Program-made: the position numbers and the translations under genes
Notes under the pieces: model-generated
Told to the model about the DNA's origin: nothing
Databases searched by the model: none
The model's input: the letters and a program-made list of their open reading frames with translations, nothing else
Shown: positions 8,778 through 16,442 of the stretch, piece after piece
How the letters are laid out: every line of letters begins with the position of its first letter
Numbering within the stretch: position 1 is the stretch's first letter
Assembly: GCF_013402815.2 (NCBI RefSeq)
Contig: NZ_CP058601.1
Location: 2,356,001-2,420,000, forward strand
Source of the DNA: Natrinema halophilum
Lineage (GTDB): Archaea; Halobacteriota; Halobacteria; Halobacteriales; Natrialbaceae
DNA: 64,000 bases
Direction of reading: 5' to 3'

Positions 8778-8864
8778 ATCAGAACGGTAATCGAGCCGTC
8801 GGCGGCACATCAGACGGCAATCGAGCCGTCGGCGGCACATCAGACGGCAATCGAACCGTCGGCC
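8778..8864. repeat. Tandem repeat, 30-base unit, about 2.9 copies
   Basis: Two identical 30-base units occupy 8791-8820 and 8821-8850 (beginning tcgagccgtcggcggcacat). A partial degenerate copy sits on each side. The array lies between the DedA gene and the stop codon of the serine hydrolase gene at 8868. It has no spacers of varying sequence, so it is a minisatellite and not a CRISPR. Confidence 0.92.
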
Positions 8865-8867
8865 AGC

Positions 8868-9995
8868 TTAGCGAAGCGCCTGCCGGACCGCATCCGCTAG
8901 CGCATTCACGCGAGTGACGTGTTCGTACGAGCCGTCGCGAACGCCGTTCGTTACGTACGAAAAGCCGACGTTCTCCTCGGGATCGGCCCAGCCGACGCTG
9001 CTCCCGAGACCGGCGTGGCCGAACACGTGTTCGGGGGAGAGGGACCCGTACGGTGCGACCGTCGTCCCGCCTTTCCAGAAGCCGAGCGCGAACCGTCCTT
9101 CCCGGCCGATGGTACCGTCCGCTTCCGTCTCGGCCTCGAGACGCGTCATCCGGTCGACGGTTTCCGGGTCGAGGATTCGCGTCCCTTCGAGTTCACCGCC
9201 GTTCGCGAGACACGCGTAGAACCGAGCCATGTCTCCCGCGGTGCCGATACCGTTAGCGGCGGGAATTACGGCGCGATGGACCGCCTCGGAATTGAACGGA
9301 GCCGCGACTTCGGTGTGGTCGCCGAGACCCTCGCCGGGGTCGCGACACCGATCGAACTCCTCGAACGCAACGAGCGTCGCCACGTCGTCGTCCTCGTCGT
9401 CTCGAAGGCCGATTCCGGTGTCGTCCATCCCGAGCGGATCGAAGACGCGCTCGGCCGCAGCGTGCTCGATCGGCGTTCCGGAAATGCGACGGACGATTTC
9501 GCCGACCAACCAGCCGAACGTGAGCGGGTGGTACGCGGGTTGCTCGCCCGGCGAGTAGACGGGTTCCATCTCCTCGAGTTTCTCGACGACTGCATCCCAG
9601 TCGCCCCAGAGGTCGGGACGTTCGTCGATTTCGCCCTGCGTTAGTCCCGCAGTGTGGCTGAGGATCTGACGGACGGTTATCTCGGCTTTTTCCGAGCCCG
9701 CGTCGGCGAACGTTGGCCAGTGGTCGATCACCCGATCGTCGTAGTCGAGTTCACCCTCCTCGACGAGGGAGTGGAGGGTCACCGCCGCGTAGGGTTTCGT
9801 ACTCGAGAAGAGAACGTGGCGCGTTTCACTGGTTTCGGCTTCACCATCCGGACCCGTGGCGCCGCCCGCGAGGTCGATCACCTGGTCACCGTCGACGTAA
9901 ACTGACAGCTGTGCGCCGTGGTGGAGTCCGACCGCGAGGTGGCGGTCGAAGAGGTCGGCGATGCGCTCGCGGTCTGAACTGGCAAGCCGTGACAT
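8868..9995 (-). CDS. Serine hydrolase, beta-lactamase/esterase family (class C-like fold)
   Basis: A 375-residue protein of the class C beta-lactamase/penicillin-binding-like hydrolase family. The catalytic serine lies in SSTK (the SxxK motif, FSSTKPYAAV), the YHP motif supplies the tyrosine (PAYHPLTFGW), and the C-terminal HAGLGSSVGW stands where the KTG-like motif falls in this family. No signal peptide or lipobox is evident, so a cytoplasmic esterase or peptidase is more likely than cell-wall lactamase activity, in keeping with the lack of peptidoglycan in haloarchaea. The substrate is unknown. The ATG at 9993-9995 gives a normal family length. Confidence 0.9.
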   Translation of the reverse strand: MSRLASSDRERIADLFDRHLAVGLHHGAQLSVYVDGDQVIDLAGGATGPDGEAETSETRHVLFSSTKPYAAVTLHSLVEEGELDYDDRVIDHWPTFADAGSEKAEITVRQILSHTAGLTQGEIDERPDLWGDWDAVVEKLEEMEPVYSPGEQPAYHPLTFGWLVGEIVRRISGTPIEHAAAERVFDPLGMDDTGIGLRDDEDDDVATLVAFEEFDRCRDPGEGLGDHTEVAAPFNSEAVHRAVIPAANGIGTAGDMARFYACLANGGELEGTRILDPETVDRMTRLEAETEADGTIGREGRFALGFWKGGTTVAPYGSLSPEHVFGHAGLGSSVGWADPEENVGFSYVTNGVRDGSYEHVTRVNALADAVRQALR

Positions 9996-10098
9996 GTTTC
10001 ATCACACTGGTGGCAGGATTGTAACCGTTCCGCACGGCACGAAAACGTGGTTACGGTCACGATCAGAACCGGACTCGAGCGTAGCGGGAGCGACTGAC

Positions 10099-11577
10099 CT
10101 AATCGTCCGGCGACGGTTCGGGGCGATACGCTCGGCTGATGACCTTCCAGTGGCCGGTCGTAAACCGGTAGTAGGTGACGATGGCGGGAACGAGTGTCTC
10201 GAGGATCAACGCGGCGTAGAGCGCGCCGATTCCGAGCGGCGTCACGGATTCGACGTACGGAAGGGGGACCGAAATCGCACCGACGAGTGCGACGGGGAGC
10301 GCAAATCCATACAGACCGAGCAGCTGGCCGTAAAACGGCCATCGAGTATCGCCGCTGGCGCGGAGGGGGCCGGTCGCACCACTGCTCACACCGCGAAAGA
10401 CGACGCTGACGCAGGCGACGGCGATGAACGTGGTCACGAGCGGCAGGACCGACGGGTCGTCTACGAATAGGCGACCGATCGGTTCGGCGAACACGAAGAC
10501 GATGGCCCCGCTGACGAGGTAGACGGCGGTCCCGAACCAGAGGACTTCGCGCCCGTAGGCGTCAGCGTCCCCTTCGTCCCCGGTACCCAGTTCCTGGCCG
10601 ACCAGACTGCTGGATGCGAGCGAGAAGCCCCAGCCGGGCGTATCCATCAGGTCCCGGGCGCGACGGGCGATGACGTAGGCGGCGAGGACGTTCGGTCCGA
10701 AGAGCGCGACGATCGCGAGCATCGGGAACTGGGCGCCCCGCCGCGCGACGTTCGTAAATACCAGCGGCGTTCCGATGCCGAGGACGGTTCGGATTTCGCT
10801 GAGCGGCGCGTGCGGTCTCGTGATATCGATCGTGACGGGAAAGTCGCCGACCAGCGGTAGCCGGCCGCGGGTGAAGCCGATCCCGAACGCCGAAAGGACG
10901 ACGACGTTCGCGACGACCGTTCCGATCGCCGCGCCGACGACGCCCAGTTCCAGAACGAATATCAACACTCCGTTGAGTCCCACGTTGACGATCGCACCGG
11001 CCGACCGCAGTATCATCGGCGTCCACGCGTCGTCGGCGCCGACGAGCGTCCGACTGGCCACGAGGTTGAGCCCGGCGAACGGCACCCCCACGGCGACGGT
11101 TCTGAGGTACTCCGCGCCGAAGGCGACCGCGGCGACGTCGTCGCCGATGAGCGCGATCAGGTGCTCGGACCCGACCACGTAGAGGGCCGCGAGCGGGAGC
11201 AGAATCGCGACCACGATGAGGCCGCTCGTTTTGACCGCCAGCGAGAGTCCCGTCGCCGTCCCGCCGCTGTATCGCTGTGAGACCAGACCGATGGTCGCGC
11301 CGGCGATTCCCCCGCCGACCGCGAACGCGAGCCCCCAGTACGGGGTCGCGAGTCCGACGCCGGCGATAGCCGCCGGTCCGAGCGCGATCCCGACCATGGC
11401 GACGTCCGCTGCGGACTTCGACATCCGAGCGATCCCCGTAACGATCCGAGGCCAGGCGAGGTCCGTCGTCCGCTCGACGCGTCGCAGATCGATTACGCCT
11501 GCTCGAGCGAGCAGATAGCCCACCGCCAGCAGGAGCCACCGGAAGGGGTTCGGGACGTCCCTCGGTCCAAAAGACAC
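10099..11577 (-). CDS. MATE family efflux transporter
   Basis: A 492-residue protein with about twelve hydrophobic helices arranged as two six-helix halves, characteristic of MATE exporters (for example IALGPAAIAGVGLATPYW and the second-half SLVGQELGTGDEGDADAYGRE, which matches the family's QNxGA-like helix end). Such transporters exchange sodium or protons for organic cations and drugs at the cell membrane. The ATG at 11575-11577 is the natural start. The gene is followed by the serine hydrolase 103 bases away on the same strand. Confidence 0.92.
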   Translation of the reverse strand: MSFGPRDVPNPFRWLLLAVGYLLARAGVIDLRRVERTTDLAWPRIVTGIARMSKSAADVAMVGIALGPAAIAGVGLATPYWGLAFAVGGGIAGATIGLVSQRYSGGTATGLSLAVKTSGLIVVAILLPLAALYVVGSEHLIALIGDDVAAVAFGAEYLRTVAVGVPFAGLNLVASRTLVGADDAWTPMILRSAGAIVNVGLNGVLIFVLELGVVGAAIGTVVANVVVLSAFGIGFTRGRLPLVGDFPVTIDITRPHAPLSEIRTVLGIGTPLVFTNVARRGAQFPMLAIVALFGPNVLAAYVIARRARDLMDTPGWGFSLASSSLVGQELGTGDEGDADAYGREVLWFGTAVYLVSGAIVFVFAEPIGRLFVDDPSVLPLVTTFIAVACVSVVFRGVSSGATGPLRASGDTRWPFYGQLLGLYGFALPVALVGAISVPLPYVESVTPLGIGALYAALILETLVPAIVTYYRFTTGHWKVISRAYRPEPSPDD

Positions 11578-11893
11578 GACGGGCGGTTCGCGATCGGACG
11601 ATAAAACGCTTGATAAACCGCTGGAACCTGGGGCGAGGTCGCACGTTCCGCCGGCGACATCGCCCTTCGGATGCCGCCTCCACGTTCAGTTCGAACATCG
11701 ACGCCGAGCGTTCCACTGTCCATCGCATTCCCGTCCACCGCAGTCCCCGCACATCGCGTTCTCCGCCCCACGCGGTCCCCCCACGTCGCATTCTCCGCCC
11801 CACGCGGTCCCCCCACGTCGCGTTCTCCGCCCCACGCGGTCCCCCACGTCGCGGTCGACCGACGTTTTTACTCTCGGCGATCGAAAGGCGGGT
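11578..11893. other. Intergenic region upstream of the second moeA, mostly a repeat array
   Basis: The region separates the MATE gene from the divergent moeA paralogue. It contains the 32-base tandem array described separately and a T-rich word (gacgttttta at 11861-11870) about 25 bases before the moeA ATG, which is a plausible TATA element. No gene is supported here, because the open frames only translate the repeats. Confidence 0.6.
11724..11850. repeat. Tandem repeat, 32-base unit, 3 close copies plus 1 degenerate copy
   Basis: Near-identical copies begin at 11755, 11787 and 11819 and share the core ctccgccccacgcggtcccc. A diverged copy precedes them from 11724. The last copy lacks one C. 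The array lies in the space between the MATE gene and the MoeA-type gene, ending 44 bases before the MoeA ATG, so it overlaps the place where an activator or repressor would bind. Confidence 0.92.
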
Positions 11894-13858
11894 ATGAACC
11901 GCAAGGAATTCCGTGATCTCGCCTCACCCGACGAAGCCAACGAGGCGATCGAATCGCTCTCGCTCGAGGCCGGGATCGAACGCGTCCCGCTCGAAGACGC
12001 GCGCGGCCGGGTACTCGTAGCGCGACTCGATGCCGAACTCGACGTCCCGGGGTTCGATCGGGCGAGCCTCGACGGCTACGCTCTTCGAGCGAGGGACACC
12101 TTCGGCGCGGACGAGGCAGACCCCGCTCGACTCGAGGTCGTCGGCGAGGCCCACGCCGGGCAGAAACCGGGGGTTTCCCTCGACGAGGGGCAGGCGGTCG
12201 AAATCTCGACCGGCGCGGTGATGCCCGACGGGGCCGACGCGATGGTGCCGGTCGAGCGCACGGACCGCGTCGACGGATCGTCCGCAGACCAGGGTACCGG
12301 TCACATAACGAATGCAAACGCGGAGCGGGAAGCAGCGAACGCGGACGCCGACGTAGTTCTGATCCGCACCTCGGTCGCCCCCGGCGACAACGTCATGTTC
12401 GCAGGGGCGGACGTCGCGGCCGGCGAGCGCGCACTCGGTCCCGGGACGCGGATCACGCCCCGGGATGTCGGCCTCCTGTCGGCGCTCGGGATCCGCGAAG
12501 TTCCCGTGCGAGCACGACCGCGCGTCGGCATCGTCTCGACAGGTGACGAACTCGTGCGGCCGGGTGAGCAACTCGACAGCGAACGCGGGGAGATTTACGA
12601 CGTCAACAGCTATACCATCGCCGCAGGCGTCGAAGACGCCGGTGGCGAGGCGGTCCTCTACCCGCACGCCGGAGACGACCGTGACGAGATGGAGCGGATT
12701 CTTCGGACCGCGGCCGACGACTGCGAACTCGTGCTCTCGTCGGGCTCGACCAGCGCGAGTGCGGTCGACGTTATCTACCGCGTCATCGAAGAGCAGGGAG
12801 AACTGCTGGTTCACGGCGTAAGCGTCAAGCCGGGGAAACCGATGCTAATCGGTCGGTTGGACGATTCCGCGTACATCGGTCTTCCGGGCTACCCCGTCTC
12901 GGCGATGATGGTTTTCCGAACGTTCGTCGCGCCGGCGATCCGTCGCGCTGCCAGCATTCCGGAGCCCGCGTCTGCCACCGTCACCGGGCGTCTGGCTCGG
13001 CAGGAACGCTACGGAGAGGGGCGCCAACGACTCATGCCGGTCGGGTTGGTCGAGACTGCAGACGGCGAAACGCTCGTCTACCCCGTCGACAAGGGTAGCG
13101 GCGCGACGACCAGCCTCGCCGACGCCGACGGCGTCGTTGAGGTCCCTCCCGAGACAGACTACCTCGAGGACGGCGAGCCGGTCACCGTCACCCTGTTTTC
13201 GCCGGACGTTCGACCGCCGACCCTGTTCGGCGTCGGCGAGGACGACCCGACAGTCTCCCGAGCGCTCGACCGTCTCGAGAACCCGCGCTACCTTTCGGTC
13301 GGTACCCGGCCCGGGCTGCGGCGGCTCCGGGACGGGGTCCCCGACGTGGCGGTTGCAGCGGGGCCGCTGGAGCGCGACGAAGGGGCAACAGCCGCCAAAT
13401 CGGAACGGGAAGGCGGACACGGGGGCGACGCGGTCGAACTCGGTCGCTGGGAGCGCGACTGGGGCCTGATCGTCCGAGCCGGCAACCCCGACGAGATCGA
13501 GGGGCTCGCCGATCTGGTCGATCGCGATCTACGGTTCGTCAATCGAACGACCGACTCCGGGTTGCGCTCGAGTCTCGGCGCTTCGATCGCCGACCTCGCA
13601 GCCGACCGCGGAACGGACCGGCACGTCCTCGAGGACGCGATCGAGGGATTCGACCTCGGATTGCGCGCCCACGAGAGTCCCGCCCGCACGGTCATCGCCG
13701 GAGATGCCGACGCCGGTCTCGGTCTGCGCGAGACCGCCGAACGACTCGATCTTGGCTTCGTCTCCGTCGGCAAGCAACCGATACGAGTGCTCGCGAATCA
13801 AGATCGAGCGGACAAGAAGGGTGTACTGGAACTCGAGGAAGCACTAGAGAGGGTATAG
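11894..13858 (+). CDS. moeA: MoeA paralogue fused to a C-terminal PBP-like substrate-binding domain
   Basis: A 654-residue protein. Residues ~1-400 are MoeA-like (FDRASLDGYALRARDTFGA, SSGSTSASAVDVIYRV, LLVHGVSVKPGKP, LPGYPVSAMM). After ~residue 420 comes a periplasmic-binding-protein-like domain of the type often found behind archaeal MoeA and ModE proteins (TLFGVGEDDPTVSRALDRLENPRYLSVGTR onward, ending KKGVLELEEALERV). This second domain is thought to sense molybdate or tungstate or a pterin. Compared with copy 1, the usual AMDGYA motif is changed to SLDGYA. The start ATG 11894 is close to a TATA-like word. It is the second MoeA in the window. Confidence 0.9.
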   Translation: MNRKEFRDLASPDEANEAIESLSLEAGIERVPLEDARGRVLVARLDAELDVPGFDRASLDGYALRARDTFGADEADPARLEVVGEAHAGQKPGVSLDEGQAVEISTGAVMPDGADAMVPVERTDRVDGSSADQGTGHITNANAEREAANADADVVLIRTSVAPGDNVMFAGADVAAGERALGPGTRITPRDVGLLSALGIREVPVRARPRVGIVSTGDELVRPGEQLDSERGEIYDVNSYTIAAGVEDAGGEAVLYPHAGDDRDEMERILRTAADDCELVLSSGSTSASAVDVIYRVIEEQGELLVHGVSVKPGKPMLIGRLDDSAYIGLPGYPVSAMMVFRTFVAPAIRRAASIPEPASATVTGRLARQERYGEGRQRLMPVGLVETADGETLVYPVDKGSGATTSLADADGVVEVPPETDYLEDGEPVTVTLFSPDVRPPTLFGVGEDDPTVSRALDRLENPRYLSVGTRPGLRRLRDGVPDVAVAAGPLERDEGATAAKSEREGGHGGDAVELGRWERDWGLIVRAGNPDEIEGLADLVDRDLRFVNRTTDSGLRSSLGASIADLAADRGTDRHVLEDAIEGFDLGLRAHESPARTVIAGDADAGLGLRETAERLDLGFVSVGKQPIRVLANQDRADKKGVLELEEALERV

Positions 13859-13925
13859 CGGACGGCCCCGGAGCCGAGCAGCCGACGCATGGATCGAGCA
13901 GCCACTCGCCGGTGTTGCCGGCGGA

Positions 13926-14105
13926 TTACTCCTCACCGTCGCCGCTCGAGGCGGCCTCCTGCCACGACGACTCACCGAAGAACGACTGCAGTGCCATCAG
14001 GACGCCGACGTACGTGCCGCCAGCGACGACGAGGAACGGAACGATCAGCGAGAGCACCAGCCCGCCAAGGGGATTTACACCGAACAGCTGAAGGGGAACG
14101 GCCAT
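13926..14105 (-). CDS. Small single-span or two-span membrane protein
   Basis: A 59-residue protein (MAVPLQLFGVNPLGG...) with one long hydrophobic segment at about residues 14-40 and an acidic C-terminus ending SSGDGEE. The ATG at 14103-14105 is preferred to an upstream start because the preceding residues are not membrane-like or acidic. The pattern of a hydrophobic helix followed by a charged tail is common in small haloarchaeal proteins. I do not recognise a named family. It is convergent with moeA and divergent from the cobalamin-binding-type gene. Confidence 0.65.
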   Translation of the reverse strand: MAVPLQLFGVNPLGGLVLSLIVPFLVVAGGTYVGVLMALQSFFGESSWQEAASSGDGEE

Positions 14106-14248
14106 ACGCGTTGCTGAGACTTCGGGCTGAAATAGGGGTTCCGAATCGAGCAGTGATCCCGTGCGACGCGGGAATGGGGGTCGGAACGCGGGCCCCGGGG
14201 CCATCGCCGGGAGAGGGCCTTTTTCATCTCGCGGTTCTAACGGCTCGT

Positions 14249-15277
14249 ATGCGAATCGTCACGACGCTCCCGTCGGCGACTGAAACGGTCGCCGCGCTCG
14301 GGGCCGAGCCGGTCGGCGTCTCCCACGAGTGCGACTACCCGCCGAGCGCGGCGAAAGCCCCTTCGATCACTCGGTCGAGAATCGACGCGGATGAGTCGGC
14401 TTCGAGCGCCGAGATCGATCGCGAGGTCCTCGAGACCGCCGAATCCGGCGACGGTGTCTACGATATCGACGTCGAGACCCTCGAGGCCCTCGATCCGGAC
14501 GTGATCGTCACCCAGGGGATGTGCGACGTCTGTGCGGTCGACGTCGCAGTCGTCGAAGCAGCCGTCGACCGGATTTCGGCCGATCCGGAGATCGTTCCGA
14601 CCGATCCACACACCGTCGACGACGTACTCGCGGATGTCACGCGGATCGGCGACGCGATCGACCGGGCGGAGCGTGCCCGCAAGGTTCGACAGGATCTCGA
14701 GTCCCGAATCGACGCGATCCGAAATCGCACCGCTGACCTGCCGACCGCGGACCGGCCGCGCGTGGCGATTTTCGACTGGACCGATCCCGTAATGATCGCG
14801 GGCCACTGGACGGCCGAACTCGTCGACTGGGCGGGCGGCGCGTACGGCCTGGCGGACATCGGCGATCGCTCCCGGCCGCGCGAGTGGGAGGACATCCGCG
14901 CGTACGACCCCGAGGTTTTGATCGTCGCGCCCTGTGGCTTCGGACTCGAGCAAATCGCCCGAAACAGCGAGGACCTCCGCCAACGAGACGGATGGGAGGA
15001 TCTCACCGCGGTTCGAGAAGACCGCGTCTGGGCGATGGACGGCGACCACTTCCTCAACCGCCCCGGGGCGCGACTCGTCGAGACGCTCGAGGCGCTCGCC
15101 CCGATCGTTCGCCCCGACCGCTTCGACACCGAGGAAACGCTCGAGGGCTCAGCCGAACCGTTCGGCGAAACGACGATTTCGTTCGATGAAATCGCGATCC
15201 CGTTCGACGACCTCGATGGACTCGACTCGGCGACCGAAGAGACCGATTCGCGAACCGAACTTGACCCGAAGCCGTGA
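14249..15277 (+). CDS. Cobalamin-binding-type periplasmic-binding-fold protein (BtuF-like), without signal peptide
   Basis: A 342-residue protein of the helical-backbone metal/cobalamin receptor fold (MRIVTTLPSATETVAALGAEPVGVSHECDYPP, then VIVTQGMCDVCAVD and the C-terminal FLNRPGARLVETLEALAPIV). The family includes BtuF, which hands vitamin B12 to the BtuCD importer. Here there is no signal peptide or lipobox and no permease gene nearby, so it may be a cytoplasmic cobamide- or metal-binding member rather than an importer component. The ATG at 14249 starts exactly at the conserved RIVTTLPSATE strand. Its stop overlaps the GTG start of the desampylase gene by four bases (GTGA, 15274-15277). Confidence 0.85.
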   Translation: MRIVTTLPSATETVAALGAEPVGVSHECDYPPSAAKAPSITRSRIDADESASSAEIDREVLETAESGDGVYDIDVETLEALDPDVIVTQGMCDVCAVDVAVVEAAVDRISADPEIVPTDPHTVDDVLADVTRIGDAIDRAERARKVRQDLESRIDAIRNRTADLPTADRPRVAIFDWTDPVMIAGHWTAELVDWAGGAYGLADIGDRSRPREWEDIRAYDPEVLIVAPCGFGLEQIARNSEDLRQRDGWEDLTAVREDRVWAMDGDHFLNRPGARLVETLEALAPIVRPDRFDTEETLEGSAEPFGETTISFDEIAIPFDDLDGLDSATEETDSRTELDPKP

Positions 15278-15717
15278 TCGTCCTGCCAACCGCCGTTCGC
15301 GAGGCGATCCTCGAACGCGCTCGGGAAGGGCGACCCGAAGAAATCTGCGGGATTCTCGGCGGAGAGTACAGGCCCGACGGCCGGAGCCGCGTACAGGGAC
15401 AGTACCCGGCCGAAAACGTCGCCGAAACCCCCCGGATGCGGTACGAAATCGATCCCGAGAAACAGCTCGCGGTCTTCAAACGTCTCGAGGACCGCGGCGA
15501 GGAAATCGTCGGCTTCTATCACTCCCACCCGCGCGGCCCGGCGCGACCGAGCGAAACCGACGTCGCGGCGGCGACCTGGCCGGATCGCTCGTATCTGATC
15601 GTGTCGCTCGACCCGCTCGAGATCGGCTCGTGGCGCTGGCGGACGGACGGCGAAGACGATGCCGGCGGGGATGGCGTCGACGAGCGATTCGAACGCGAGC
15701 GGATCATCGCCGACTGA
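15274..15717 (+). CDS. JAMM/MPN+ metalloprotease, desampylase-like
   Basis: A 147-residue protein with the full JAMM zinc motif: a glutamate in PEEICGIL (residues 21-28), then H83-S-H85 in FYHSHPRG, S93 and D96. This matches archaeal desampylases such as HvJAMM1, which remove ubiquitin-like SAMP proteins from their targets, and also the bacterial-type enzymes that release sulfur-carrier or siderophore-linked groups. SAMPs serve both protein modification and molybdopterin sulfur transfer, which is of interest with MoeA and MoaE genes in the same window. The start is GTG at 15274, overlapping the preceding stop codon by four bases, so the two are translationally coupled. Confidence 0.9.
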   Translation: MIVLPTAVREAILERAREGRPEEICGILGGEYRPDGRSRVQGQYPAENVAETPRMRYEIDPEKQLAVFKRLEDRGEEIVGFYHSHPRGPARPSETDVAAATWPDRSYLIVSLDPLEIGSWRWRTDGEDDAGGDGVDERFERERIIAD

Positions 15718-15857
15718 GTGGCTGGGTGCTCTTACCGGACCACGGGCCCGGTCACGAATTCGACGCCGGATAAGCGGTTCTCATCGGTGGAGACAAGCCA
15801 CGGCTACTCCGCCGATTCGCACCCCGTTGGCAGACACGGTCTATTCGGGCGCGCCGT

Positions 15858-16304
15858 CTACCCGTCCGCGCCGTCTTCGAGTTCGTCGGCTTTCTCCCGC
15901 GCTTGCGCCGCCTGCGTCCGGAACTCCTCGATTCGCTGGTTCAGCTTCTTCCCCGCGGTGTATCTGAACTCGTCGGGCATCATCCCGTACTCGATGTCGA
16001 GCGTGATCATCGTATCACAGCCCTCGACGATTTCGGGTGCCCAGCTTCCCTGCGCCAGTTTCGACTCGTCCGTGACCACCGCCTCCCCGTCTTCCACGTC
16101 GATGAACGCGGACACGATGTTCCAGATGTTCGGATTGCTCGAACTCGCCTCGTCGAACAGCCCCTCGAGACGCGAGTCGGTGAGCTCCTCCTCGCGTAAC
16201 TCTTCGAGCAGGTCCTCGAGCGCGTCGGCGATTGCCGCGCATTCGGCGGCTTCGTCTCGAAGGTCAGCCGGTTGCTCCGTGGCGTCGTCACCGTGGCTCG
16301 TCAT
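15858..16304 (-). CDS. Conserved haloarchaeal hypothetical protein
   Basis: A 148-residue acidic protein (MTSHGDDATEQPADL...) with a predicted coiled-coil at its start (residues 15-45, AAECAAIADALEDLLEELREEEL) and at its end (residues 118-148, KKLNQRIEEFRTQAAQAREKADELE), around a central beta-rich stretch IVEGCDTMITLDIEYGMMPDEFRY. No catalytic motif is seen. The acid content and the ATG at 16302-16304 support a real gene. The function is unknown. It lies on the strand opposite to the desampylase and just downstream of the sulfatase. Confidence 0.75.
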   Translation of the reverse strand: MTSHGDDATEQPADLRDEAAECAAIADALEDLLEELREEELTDSRLEGLFDEASSSNPNIWNIVSAFIDVEDGEAVVTDESKLAQGSWAPEIVEGCDTMITLDIEYGMMPDEFRYTAGKKLNQRIEEFRTQAAQAREKADELEDGADG

Positions 16305-16442
16305 CGGGTCCCCTCCCGTTCGTCAGTATCGGCGTTCATGTACGGCCCTATCGGCTTCGGAACTGTAAACGTACGCTTCCATTCGGTAGCCCCCGTTCAG
16401 TGGCTGCATACGGATACGCGAGGTGGTCGACAACGAGAGCGG

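Noticed and set aside
8778-8864. Possible CRISPR array
   Set aside because: The 30-base units are directly adjacent with no variable spacers; the same is true of the other five tandem arrays.
10562-11803. Arg-rich open frame of about 410 codons overlapping the MATE transporter gene
   Set aside because: Composition is strongly basic, unlike haloarchaeal proteins, and it is a frame shadow of the transporter.
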